A stretch of 64,000 bases of DNA from Flavobacteriaceae bacterium S0862. GTDB taxonomy: Bacteria; Bacteroidota; Bacteroidia; Flavobacteriales; Flavobacteriaceae. Below are positions 52,689 through 60,392 of this stretch, one piece after another. The stretch is from contig JALKAW010000001.1 of the NCBI GenBank assembly GCA_023015825.1, forward strand, positions 744,001 to 808,000, in the 5' to 3' direction. A model generated the notes under the pieces. That model did not search any database. It was not told the origin of the DNA and saw nothing but the letters and a program-made list of their open reading frames with translations. The position numbers and the translations under genes were made by a program. Each line of letters opens with the position of its first letter. Within the stretch, counting starts at the first letter, position 1.

Positions 52689-52700
52689 TGATATTAATCA
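52689..52700 (+). promoter_or_regulatory. Fnr-like box upstream of peroxiredoxin
   Basis: TGATATTAATCA, with -7 element TATCTTTA at 52724-52731, spacing 23. Confidence 0.86.
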
Positions 52701-52754
52701 TTTCAAGTTTTTATGTTGAAATTTATCTTTATTCAATAATTAAAACATAAAAAA

Positions 52755-53492
52755 ATGGAAAATATACTAGAAAAAGAACAAGTAATTTCAATGCCAAGAA
52801 TTGGTGATTATGCACCAGAATTTAAAGCAGTTACAACACAAGGAGAAATAAATTTCCCTAAAGATTTTGCTGGAGAATGGGTTGTTCTATTTAGCCACCC
52901 TGCTGATTTTACACCTGTTTGCACGAGTGAATTTATGACTTTTGCACATCTTGAGGAGAAGTTTGCAAAAGCTAATTGCAAATTAGTAGGGTTGTCCATA
53001 GATGGTCTATATAGCCATATTGCTTGGTTAAGAACCATTAAGGAAAAAATTGAATTTAATGGTATGAAAAGTATTGAAGTCAAGTTTCCTTTAATTGAAG
53101 ATATAACCATGAACGTGGCCAAAAAATACGGTATGATTCAGCCCGGAGAAAGCGAAACTCAAGCTGTAAGAGCTGTATTTTTTATTGATCCAAAAGGTAA
53201 AATTAGAGCCATTATTTACTATCCATTAAGTTTGGGTAGAAATTTTGATGAAATTTATAGAGCATTGATTGCTATGCAAACTTCTGATGAGTTTTCGGTA
53301 GCAACTCCTGCAGATTGGAATCCTGGTGACGATGTTATTATTTCTCCAGCTGGTTCATGTGATGTCGCCGAAGAGCGCATGACCTCAAAAAATGAGTTAA
53401 AATGTGAAGATTGGTTTTTCTGTACAAAACCATTAAATAAAGATATGGTTTTGGATAAAATTCTTAAAAAACCCAAACTACTTACTAAGTGA
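52755..53492 (+). CDS. Peroxiredoxin (Prx6/archaeal-type)
   Basis: A 245-residue peroxidase that reduces H2O2 or alkyl peroxides. The peroxidatic Cys is in HPADFTPVCTSEFMTF near residue 58 (PxxxT/SxxC), and the Arg of the active site in QAVRAVFFIDPKGKIR near 137. The extended C terminus with two cysteines (CDVAEERMTSKNELKCEDWFFC) is typical of the long archaeal-type Prx6 group, whose extra Cys act in resolution. Its stop overlaps the next start (GTGA). Confidence 0.93.
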   Translation: MENILEKEQVISMPRIGDYAPEFKAVTTQGEINFPKDFAGEWVVLFSHPADFTPVCTSEFMTFAHLEEKFAKANCKLVGLSIDGLYSHIAWLRTIKEKIEFNGMKSIEVKFPLIEDITMNVAKKYGMIQPGESETQAVRAVFFIDPKGKIRAIIYYPLSLGRNFDEIYRALIAMQTSDEFSVATPADWNPGDDVIISPAGSCDVAEERMTSKNELKCEDWFFCTKPLNKDMVLDKILKKPKLLTK

Positions 53493-54433
53493 AAAAATTT
53501 GTATTGTTTTTTTATGCTTTTGCAGCTTTACTTTTAATAGTATTTGCTAGTTCATGTTTTGAAAATAGTGGCGCAAAAACGTTAACGAAAAAAACAAATA
53601 ATATAAACCAAGTTTGCCATGAAGATTCTGTGGTAAACTTGGTTTTACTCAAAAAAGAAATAACGGTTGAAAATTATTTTCAATTTTTAGATTCTTTGGT
53701 AAACAAATATGATTCATTAACATCCTATAGACTATCTGAACACCTATTGGTAAGGGCAAATCCTTGGATTATTGATACACTTCAAAACACAGATTATTAT
53801 AGAAGAATAGCCCAAGACTCATTCGTTTACAACCAGAAAAACATGACTGTTTTAGCTAAAGGAGCTACCTTAGTTATTCCTGATTCTATCTTAGCTGAAA
53901 AAATTCAGAATTCATTCAACAGCACATTAATAGATGTTAATATCCCAGAGTTTAAACTACGTATCTATGAAGCTAACAACATACTTTTTGACTTTCCAGT
54001 AAGGGTTGGTAGAGATGAAAAGGTATATCTTGAAATGTCAGGAAGAATTCAAGATTTAAAAACTATAACTGGAAAAGGGCGCATTGTTAATCATGTTCGC
54101 AATCCACGTTATGTTAATCCTGTAAACAATCATGAATATTTTGTAACAAAGAGAGATGATGAAAGGGTTACAAAACTTCCTCAAATTCCTTTTATAGAAA
54201 CAGAAATAAATGGTGTTAGAAATGGACAGTTAATCCATCCAACCACAAATGCTGTTACATTAGGCAAAGCTTATTCCAACGGTTGTATTGGTACTAGTGA
54301 AGCAGATGCTTGGGTTATTTATTACTATGCACCTTTAGAAACCAAAGTTAAAATCAGGTATGATTTAAATGTGGTTGATGAGGTGGGTGATAGCATTGTT
54401 TTAAAAGATATTTATAGAAAAAGAAAGAAATGA
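53489..54433 (+). CDS. L,D-transpeptidase (YkuD) lipoprotein
   Basis: A 314-residue enzyme read from a GTG at 53489 that overlaps the peroxiredoxin stop. A lipoprotein signal (AALLLIVFASSCFENSG) precedes a YkuD catalytic domain with the signature HPTTNAV...SNGCIGTSEAD near residue 250-275, including catalytic Cys. It makes 3-3 crosslinks in peptidoglycan or anchors lipoproteins. Its coupling to a peroxiredoxin gene is unusual and may reflect joint control by the box at 52689. Confidence 0.88.
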   Translation: MKKFVLFFYAFAALLLIVFASSCFENSGAKTLTKKTNNINQVCHEDSVVNLVLLKKEITVENYFQFLDSLVNKYDSLTSYRLSEHLLVRANPWIIDTLQNTDYYRRIAQDSFVYNQKNMTVLAKGATLVIPDSILAEKIQNSFNSTLIDVNIPEFKLRIYEANNILFDFPVRVGRDEKVYLEMSGRIQDLKTITGKGRIVNHVRNPRYVNPVNNHEYFVTKRDDERVTKLPQIPFIETEINGVRNGQLIHPTTNAVTLGKAYSNGCIGTSEADAWVIYYYAPLETKVKIRYDLNVVDEVGDSIVLKDIYRKRKK

Positions 54434-55441
54434 TTATACTGTTTTGGTTATGGTAGTCAACTCATTTTTAGTTTCTTTACCTTCACTCCAACAGTCTAGA
54501 TTATAAATGGTAGTTTCGGCTATATTTGTCAAAGCCTCTTCAGTTAAAAAGGCATGATGTCCAGTAATAAGCACATTAGGCATTGCATTTAATTTAACTA
54601 ATAAATCATCATCAGGAATGTTTAGCGAGAAGTCATTAAAGAAAACGCCTTTTTCATTTTCATAAACATCTACTCCTAGAGCTCCAATTTTTTCGCTTTT
54701 TAATCCATTAATTATATGTTCTGTATTGACTACAGAACCTCTTGCAGTATTAATAATAATGACACCATCTTTCATTTTAAAAATTAAATCTTCATCAATT
54801 AATTGTTGTGTTTCACTACTTAATGGGACATGCAACGAAATAATATCTGATTGTCTGCATAAATCTTCTAATGAAACATAACGTAATTTATACAGCTTAC
54901 ATAACTCGTTATTTTCTTTAATGTCATAGCCAAGCAGATTACAACCAAAACCATGCATTATTTTGGTCATAACCGAACCTATTTTTCCAGTACCAATAAT
55001 ACCAACCGTTTTATTATTTAAATCGAACCCAACAAGATGATTTAGGCTAAAATTAAAAAGTTTTACACGACGGTTTGATTCAATAATTTTTCTATTAAGG
55101 GTTAATAGTAAACTCACTGTATGTTCAGCAATAGCATTAGGAGAATAGGCAGGGACATTAGCTACTTTGATGTTAAGTCTAGAAGCTGCCCTTAAATTTA
55201 CATTATCATAACCAACAGAGCGTAGTGTTATAAATCTCACGCCTAAATCCTTAAGTTTTTCAATAGTAATAAAACAAGCCTCATCTGCAGAAAATATGGA
55301 TATCCCTTCATAGCCAAACGCTTTAGAGGCGGTTTTGGAAGATAATGCTTCTTTAATAAAAACAAGTTTATGTTTTTTGTTATTGGCCTTTTTTAAATAA
55401 GAAATTTCAAAGTCTCTGGTACTATATATAAGTACTTTCAT
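54434..55441 (-). CDS. ldhA: D-lactate dehydrogenase / 2-hydroxyacid dehydrogenase
   Basis: The frame opens at 55471; the ATG at 55441 (MKVLIYSTRDFE) fits family start and lies 60 bases from the box at 55502. 335 residues. NAD motif GIIGTGKIGSVM near residue 149, catalytic Arg in LRSVGYDNVN near 75-85 and 235-region TARGSVVNTE, Glu in GVDVYENEKG and the His in ITGHHAFLTEEA near 296. This is the fermentative D-LDH type (pyruvate + NADH to D-lactate), which fits low-oxygen control. Confidence 0.9.
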   Translation of the reverse strand: MKVLIYSTRDFEISYLKKANNKKHKLVFIKEALSSKTASKAFGYEGISIFSADEACFITIEKLKDLGVRFITLRSVGYDNVNLRAASRLNIKVANVPAYSPNAIAEHTVSLLLTLNRKIIESNRRVKLFNFSLNHLVGFDLNNKTVGIIGTGKIGSVMTKIMHGFGCNLLGYDIKENNELCKLYKLRYVSLEDLCRQSDIISLHVPLSSETQQLIDEDLIFKMKDGVIIINTARGSVVNTEHIINGLKSEKIGALGVDVYENEKGVFFNDFSLNIPDDDLLVKLNAMPNVLITGHHAFLTEEALTNIAETTIYNLDCWSEGKETKNELTTITKTV

Positions 55442-55501
55442 GAGTAATGTTATTATTATTGTGAATTGCATAAAACTATCTAGAAACTCGAAGCTACCAA
55501 A

Positions 55502-55513
55502 TGATATTTATCA
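55502..55513 (-). promoter_or_regulatory. Fnr-like box upstream of ldhA
   Basis: TGATAAATATCA on the reading strand; -7 element TAGTTTTA at 55471-55478, spacing 23. Last correctly spaced box in the window. Confidence 0.85.
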
Positions 55514-55529
55514 TAATAGGTAAAAAAAT

Positions 55530-55560
55530 AAACCCTTTAGATATTAAGTCTAAAGGGTTT
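55530..55560 (-). terminator. Intrinsic terminator on the minus strand, upstream of ldhA
   Basis: Perfect 12-bp stem AAACCCTTTAGA/TCTAAAGGGTTT, loop of seven. On the minus strand the U-rich run (TATTTTTTTA) follows, so it ends a minus-strand transcript arriving from 55561-55800, where no ORF exists. It also isolates the ldhA promoter, starting 17 bases after it. Confidence 0.75.
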
Positions 55561-55841
55561 TCAAGAAGAAGGAGGCTCCTCACTGACCTTTACTTTTATC
55601 AGTAATATCAATAGTTCCCAGTATAAAATTCTTATAGAGGTAATTACTATATTTTGCCTTATTTGTATTTAGTCTTGTTCAATCTACCATAAACATTAAG
55701 GAAATACTTTCAGTATACGTATATACTATTTACAATAGTATTGTATAACTAAAATATTTGCCCGATACAATTTCTTAACCTAAGTCAATGAACCTCGATT
55801 TATAAGCCAGTAGTTTTGCATAACATTTAACATTTGTAATC
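55561..55841. other. Intergenic region with operator-like palindromes
   Basis: No ORF. It holds GGAGGCTCC (55571-55579), the palindrome TATACGTATA (55714-55723), ATACTATT-tac-AATAGTAT (55723-55741) and an overlapping perfect 15-mer TACAATA-G-TATTGTA (55731-55745), then the promoter of 55842. Together with the minus-strand terminator this suggests a short RNA gene or a regulated promoter pair; unproven. Confidence 0.45.
55774..55818 (+). promoter_or_regulatory. Promoter of the DUF4386 gene, twin of the one at 60112
   Basis: CTTAACCTAAGTCAATGAA (55774-55792) followed at fixed distance by ATAAGCCAGTAGTTTTGC; the -7 element is TAGTTTTG at 55811-55818. The same arrangement, same spacing, is at 60112-60156. 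Confidence 0.75.
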
Positions 55842-56531
55842 ATGAAACAAATAGCAAAAATTTCAGGAATCGCTTATGTAATGATTTTTATAAGTGGTTT
55901 TTACGCCAATTTTGCAGTATTAGAAAGTTTGATAGATATTACTAATCCATCAATTACAACTACAAATTTTATTAATAATCATTCACAATTTAGGAATGGG
56001 TTATTAGGGTTTCTAGTGATGTTGATTTTTGATGTCCTATTAGTTTGGTCTCTCTTTAGTTTGACAAAATCAGTGAGTAAAAAAATAAGTTTTATTGCTT
56101 CTTCTTTTCGGTTATTACATGCTTTGTTTTTTTTACTTTCTTTATTCAAGTTGTGGGAAGTTTATCATTTGACTTTCAATGCAACGGATTCCGAAAATTT
56201 ACAAATTATTGTAATGAAGTTGTTGACTAATTTTGGTACGCTCTGGACCATTGGATTGTTATTTTTTGGAATTCATTTAATTGTTTTGGGGTATCTAGCC
56301 ATATATTCAACAGCCATTCCAAAAACTTTAGGGGTGCTAATACTGCTAGCTGCAATAAGTTATTTAATAGATGGGATTGCAAAACTAAGCATGTCAAATT
56401 ATGATGAGTATAAAGATATTTTCGAGGTTATGGTTATAATCCCAGCAGTTGTTGGTGAGTTTTCATTTACTATTTGGCTTTCAATTAAAGGTTTTAAGAA
56501 GAATTCTTTTAAAATTGATTCAGAAAATTAA
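55842..56531 (+). CDS. DUF4386-family membrane protein
   Basis: A 229-residue integral membrane protein with six hydrophobic segments. It starts KQIAKISGIAYVMIFISGFYANF and contains the family turn AIYSTAIPKTLGVLILLAAISYLIDG near residues 157-182. Family function is unknown. Transcribed from the promoter at 55774, about 24 bases before the ATG. It begins the second region of the window, where Fnr-like boxes with correct spacing stop. Confidence 0.85.
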   Translation: MKQIAKISGIAYVMIFISGFYANFAVLESLIDITNPSITTTNFINNHSQFRNGLLGFLVMLIFDVLLVWSLFSLTKSVSKKISFIASSFRLLHALFFLLSLFKLWEVYHLTFNATDSENLQIIVMKLLTNFGTLWTIGLLFFGIHLIVLGYLAIYSTAIPKTLGVLILLAAISYLIDGIAKLSMSNYDEYKDIFEVMVIIPAVVGEFSFTIWLSIKGFKKNSFKIDSEN

Positions 56532-56581
56532 TTGAACTCCCATAAAAAGTAAAATCAAAAATAACATTGTAAATAAATCAA

Positions 56582-56593
56582 TGATATCTATCA
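56582..56593. promoter_or_regulatory. Fnr-like box with atypical position before esterase-like gene
   Basis: TGATATCTATCA ends only 12 bases before the ATG at 56606 and no -7 element lies 23 bases beyond it in either direction. If used it would be a repressing site; it may be chance. Confidence 0.3.
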
Positions 56594-56605
56594 AATTATT
56601 TAATA

Positions 56606-57760
56606 ATGAAAAAACGATCTTTTTTAATTCTTTTTGCTCTTATGTTTGCTAAAATGAATACTAACGCACAAAATAATGTAACTAATAATATTGTAGGCGC
56701 TAACCATTTTATTAAATCTACAGTATTAAATGAAGAACGACTCATACAAGTATATCTTCCACCAAATTATAATGATTCTGAAGAAAACTACCCAGTGCTA
56801 TATGTGTTAGATGGTCAACGGTTTTTTTTATACGCAGTTAGTTTAAGTCAATCTTTCAAACAGTTTCAATTAACACCTGAGTTTATTGTTGTTGGAATCA
56901 ATACAGACTACCCAAAACGATTTCAACAATTAGGAGACGGAAGGGATGTTTTTATTGAGTTCCTTAGCACTGAACTTACACCATATATAGATTCTAACTT
57001 TAGAACCAATGATGAAAAACTATTTTTTGGATGGGAGTTCGGTGCAAGTTTAGTTTTTAACACGATGTTGTCAAATCCAAGATTGTTTGATACACATCTA
57101 ATGGCAAGTGCTTATCCTATAATGGAAGCCATAGACAAGTTAAACGGTGTTTCAACATTACCAACAAACCTCTATTTTTCTGTAAGTCCAGACGAGTATG
57201 ATGGAAAACACAGTGCCATTAAATTAGATTCCTTATTATCTCAAAAAAATATTGAAGGATTGAAATGGACTTTCTTAAAACTTGATGCAGAAAAGCACCG
57301 TTCAACAGGTTACCCAACCTTATATCATGGACTTAGAAACTATTATAAATACTATCAGGAATTTGAAACCAATAATCTTCAAAAATTCATCAATGCTGGT
57401 GGTTTAGACTATGCTTATCGTTATGTCAAAAAAAGAGCCAACAGACATGGGTTTTCTCCAGAACTTTCTCTCTGGTCTAAATTTACCATCATTAGAAGTG
57501 CCATGAGAGCAGAAGATTTTTATCATTTCGAAACATTACTCAATGCTTTAGATAAAGAGAAAATAATTGATGGACTGATAAGTGGTAATATGGAGTATGC
57601 CGTTTCTCACTTTGCTGCCTTTTATGTGAGGAATAATCGCTTTAAAGAGTCCATTAAGCTGTACGATGTTTTGTTGAAGAAACATCCAAATTCTGAAAGG
57701 CTTTTAAATAGAAAAAGAGATGCTATAAATGCCTTAGACAATCACAAAAGCAAAAATTAA
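56606..57760 (+). CDS. Secreted esterase-like (IroE/Fes-type) protein lacking the nucleophile Ser
   Basis: A 384-residue exported protein (signal LILFALMFAKMNTNAQ). Residues 30-270 have the putative esterase fold: ERLIQVYLPPNYNDS, YPVLYVLDGQRFF and a final EKHRSTGYPTLYHGLRNYY with the His. At the nucleophile elbow, where relatives have G-H-S-x-G, the sequence is GWEFGAS (Glu instead of Ser), so hydrolase activity by the usual route is doubtful. The C-terminal part (about 290-380) looks like TPR helices (RFKESIKLYDVLLKKHPNS). May be a binding protein. Confidence 0.78.
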   Translation: MKKRSFLILFALMFAKMNTNAQNNVTNNIVGANHFIKSTVLNEERLIQVYLPPNYNDSEENYPVLYVLDGQRFFLYAVSLSQSFKQFQLTPEFIVVGINTDYPKRFQQLGDGRDVFIEFLSTELTPYIDSNFRTNDEKLFFGWEFGASLVFNTMLSNPRLFDTHLMASAYPIMEAIDKLNGVSTLPTNLYFSVSPDEYDGKHSAIKLDSLLSQKNIEGLKWTFLKLDAEKHRSTGYPTLYHGLRNYYKYYQEFETNNLQKFINAGGLDYAYRYVKKRANRHGFSPELSLWSKFTIIRSAMRAEDFYHFETLLNALDKEKIIDGLISGNMEYAVSHFAAFYVRNNRFKESIKLYDVLLKKHPNSERLLNRKRDAINALDNHKSKN

Positions 57761-57800
57761 ATACTTATTTTTGAATAAATTATAGATAACTATTTTTAAA

Positions 57801-58388
57801 TTGGAGTACTCACATAAACTAATTATTGATAATATTAGTAGGTTTATTGATTTAACCGAGCTTGAAAAACAGAAGTATATTTCTTTGCTTACAGAAATAA
57901 AAGTAAATAAGAAGACCTATTTAATGCAAGCTGGAGATATTACTAAATATGAGTATTTTATAACTAAAGGTTGCCTAAAAGTATATACTTTAGATGTAGA
58001 TGGCACACCCCATATCTCTATGTTCGCAGTTGAAGATTATTGGACAGGTGACATAGCTAGTTTTATAACTAAACAACCATCACGTTATTTTATTAGAGCT
58101 ACAGAAGATTCAGAATTATTAGGTATCTCGAGAGCAAATTATGATTTACTTTTTCAAGAAATACCAAAATTTGAAAGGTTCTATCGTATGCTATATCAAA
58201 GGTCACTCATAAGTTACATAAGACGATCCAATCATGGTATATCCTTAACGGCAGAAGAAAGATATATCGAGTTCAAAAAGAAATATCCTAACATTGTCAA
58301 TAGAATTACCCAGAAAGACTTGGCAGGGTACATTGGTATTACGCCAGAGTTTATGAGTAAAATTATTTCGAAAATCAATAGATTGTAA
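57801..58388 (+). CDS. Crp/Fnr-family transcriptional regulator
   Basis: A 195-residue regulator. TTG at 57801 is taken as start because no ATG precedes and a -7 element TATTTTTG lies at 57766-57773. The cNMP-binding-like barrel (YLMQAGDITKYEYFITKGCLKVY near residues 42-65) is followed by a winged helix with RITQKDLAGYIGITPEFMSKIISKIN. The recognition helix lacks the Fnr Glu-x-x-Ser-Arg, so it should read other DNA than the boxes above. A candidate for the twin promoters (inference). Confidence 0.85.
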   Translation: MEYSHKLIIDNISRFIDLTELEKQKYISLLTEIKVNKKTYLMQAGDITKYEYFITKGCLKVYTLDVDGTPHISMFAVEDYWTGDIASFITKQPSRYFIRATEDSELLGISRANYDLLFQEIPKFERFYRMLYQRSLISYIRRSNHGISLTAEERYIEFKKKYPNIVNRITQKDLAGYIGITPEFMSKIISKINRL

Positions 58389-58441
58389 AAGTCTTAAACT
58401 AGTTCATTTTTTTTCATGTATTCCATTCGGAATTTTGAAGC

Positions 58442-59083
58442 ATGAAAAAAATAATTATTATATCGTTTTTAACAATTGGGTTTGCCAACTATTTGCAAGC
58501 TCAATTTACACAAGTAGAACTGTTTTCGGGTTATAATAAAACAGATTTTACATTATACTCAAGTTATACTATTAATGAGAGCAAGACTCTAAGCATTAAT
58601 ACTTTGGCTTTCTTTCAAAAATTTAGAGATGAAGAAAACCAAGGCTTTGATGAGATAGGTGTGCAACCAACTTTATTCTGGAACATTAATAAGAATATTA
58701 CAATTGGGCCATCTTTATATTACAACAGTGTTGCTGGGTATTCAGAACGTTTTTCAGCAAAGATCACACTAAAAAATTCACTAGCAGTATTTGTAATTAT
58801 ACCTACCATAGCCCATTCTGAGCAAACCAATCACAGCTATGCTGAAGTATTTGCACAGTTTCAATTCAACAAACCCATAAATGATAAAATCTCTTTTGGG
58901 TTAAATGGACAGTTTTTAACTGTCTGGGACGAGTTTAAAACACACTCAAGGAGTTTTCAGCAATTGCGTGCAGGTATGTCATTGAATGGACACCAGTTTG
59001 GTATTGGTCTTGACTTTGATCAGTATGGGTCTAACCCTATAGAAAAATCATCTTTCGGTGTGTATTACCGAAAAACTTTATAA
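58442..59083 (+). CDS. Secreted beta-barrel-like outer-membrane protein
   Basis: A 213-residue protein with signal peptide (IIIISFLTIGFANYLQAQ). The mature part shows regular amphipathic strands and aromatic ends (GVQPTLFWNINKNITIGPSLYYN, FGIGLDFDQYGSNP, final FGVYYRKTL), as in small outer-membrane barrels. No named family recognised. It begins the run with DoxX, FMN reductase (gaps 22 and 2 bases). Confidence 0.7.
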   Translation: MKKIIIISFLTIGFANYLQAQFTQVELFSGYNKTDFTLYSSYTINESKTLSINTLAFFQKFRDEENQGFDEIGVQPTLFWNINKNITIGPSLYYNSVAGYSERFSAKITLKNSLAVFVIIPTIAHSEQTNHSYAEVFAQFQFNKPINDKISFGLNGQFLTVWDEFKTHSRSFQQLRAGMSLNGHQFGIGLDFDQYGSNPIEKSSFGVYYRKTL

Positions 59084-59105
59084 ACAAATATAAATCTTAA
59101 ATATT

Positions 59106-59561
59106 ATGAAAAATTTAGTAAAAACAATTTTAACGACAAATCCGAATATTGGATTTAGCATCGCACGATTAGCACTTGGTTTAGTAATATTTCCTCATGG
59201 TGCACAGAAATTACTTGGGCTATATGGAGGTTATGGCTATTCAGCAACAATGGAAACATTTACAACACAAATGGGATTACCAAGTATTGTAGCTTTCTCA
59301 GTAATAATGATTGAATTTTTTGGCTCTATTTCACTAATTCTAGGACTCTTTAGTAGGTTCTGGGCATTGTCACTAACTGGAATGTTTATGGGTATCATTT
59401 TTATAACACAGTTAGAACATGGCTTTTTTATGAATTGGTTTGGTAATCAAGCTGGTGAAGGTTATGAATATTCTCTTCTTATAATCGGTCTTGCTTTAAC
59501 CATATTGGTAAATGGTAGTGGAAAATGGTCAATAGATAATTTAATCTCTAAAAAACAATAA
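59106..59561 (+). CDS. DoxX-family membrane protein
   Basis: A 151-residue four-helix membrane protein: SIARLALGLVIFPHGAQKLLGLYGGYGY is the conserved DoxX start (with HG-x-QK), then IEFFGSISLILGLFSRFWALSLTGMFMG and a final helix. DoxX-type proteins accept or handle electrons at the membrane in some systems; function here unknown. Followed two bases on by an FMN reductase gene, so a redox role is likely. Confidence 0.88.
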   Translation: MKNLVKTILTTNPNIGFSIARLALGLVIFPHGAQKLLGLYGGYGYSATMETFTTQMGLPSIVAFSVIMIEFFGSISLILGLFSRFWALSLTGMFMGIIFITQLEHGFFMNWFGNQAGEGYEYSLLIIGLALTILVNGSGKWSIDNLISKKQ

Positions 59562-59563
59562 TC

Positions 59564-60109
59564 ATGAAAAAAATAATCACAATAGCAGGTAGTAATAGTC
59601 AAAAATCTATTAACAAAAGTTTAATAACATATACTAATAGTTTATTAGAACATGTAAATATTATTTCAATTGATTTAAATGATTATGTATTGCCAATTTA
59701 TGGTTCTGATTTTGAAGCAGAAAATGGTATTCCAACTGCGATAAAAAGACTAAATGAGTTATTTGATACTGCCGATGGATTTATAGTATCCCTCGCAGAA
59801 CATAATGGATCTTATGCAGCGGTATTTAAAAATACTATAGACTGGTTATCTCGTGTAAATATGAAAATATGGAGGGAAAAACCTATGCTGTTAATGGCAA
59901 CCTCCCCAGGTGTTAGAGGAGGAGCAACTGTATTACAATCTGCAAGTGCCTACTTTCCGTTTATGGGAGCCAGTATCACAGATACATTTTCATTACCCTC
60001 ATTCTACGATAATTTCAATAACGGAGAAATCTATGATGAAAGTTTGAAAGCAGAAATTCAATCTAAGGTTAATAAAATTCAGACAATAATCAATTTTCCA
60101 AAATCTTAG
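59564..60109 (+). CDS. NADPH-dependent FMN reductase
   Basis: A 181-residue flavodoxin-fold reductase: KKIITIAGSNSQKSINKSLI (flavin phosphate loop), EHNGSYAAVFKNTIDWLSR near residue 85 and TSPGVRGGATVLQ near 110. It uses NAD(P)H to reduce FMN or quinones. Last gene before the twin promoter at 60112. Confidence 0.88.
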   Translation: MKKIITIAGSNSQKSINKSLITYTNSLLEHVNIISIDLNDYVLPIYGSDFEAENGIPTAIKRLNELFDTADGFIVSLAEHNGSYAAVFKNTIDWLSRVNMKIWREKPMLLMATSPGVRGGATVLQSASAYFPFMGASITDTFSLPSFYDNFNNGEIYDESLKAEIQSKVNKIQTIINFPKS

Positions 60110-60111
60110 TT

Positions 60112-60156
60112 CTTAACTAAAGTCAATGAAAATAATACTATAAGCCAATAAATTTG
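60112..60156 (+). promoter_or_regulatory. Promoter twin of 55774, ahead of ABC remnant and NTF2 gene
   Basis: CTTAACTAAAGTCAATGAA (60112-60130; 17 of 19 bases as at 55774), then ATAAGCCAATAAATTTGC at the same distance. The -7 element is TAAATTTG at 60149-60156. Confidence 0.75.
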
Positions 60157-60254
60157 CTTGTAAATAATATGTTGGGTTTTAAAAAAAATAGCCAGATTCA
60201 GAAAGATTGTAAAAAAAGAAAGCAGTTGCAATCAACTAAATTAACTAATAATAT

Positions 60255-60342
60255 GAACACACTAAAAATTAATAATTTAGAGCTTACCTATAAAAACGGA
60301 CATCAAGCTATTAGGAATGTTTCTTTAGAAATCCAAAATTGA
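60255..60342 (+). pseudogene. Truncated ABC transporter ATPase fragment
   Basis: ATG at 60255 gives MNTLKINNLELTYKNGHQAI and RNVSLEIQN, then TGA at 60340. This is the first strand and loop of an ABC ATPase (up to just before Walker A), and nothing after it continues the fold. It is transcribed by the twin promoter, which suggests the promoter first served an ABC operon now mostly lost. An upstream TTG (60154) would lie on the promoter. Confidence 0.65.
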
Positions 60343-60392
60343 CGAATGGTTTAAGACCAAGTAATTAAAATATAGAATAATAAAACAAAAAC

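Noticed and set aside
55571-55579. GGAGGCTCC segment as part of a tRNA or riboswitch
   Set aside because: No cloverleaf or known riboswitch core could be drawn around it by eye.
60154-60254. Longer start (TTG/ATG) for the ABC fragment ORF
   Set aside because: It overlaps the -7 element at 60149-60156 or the predicted start region, and the added residues have no ABC features.
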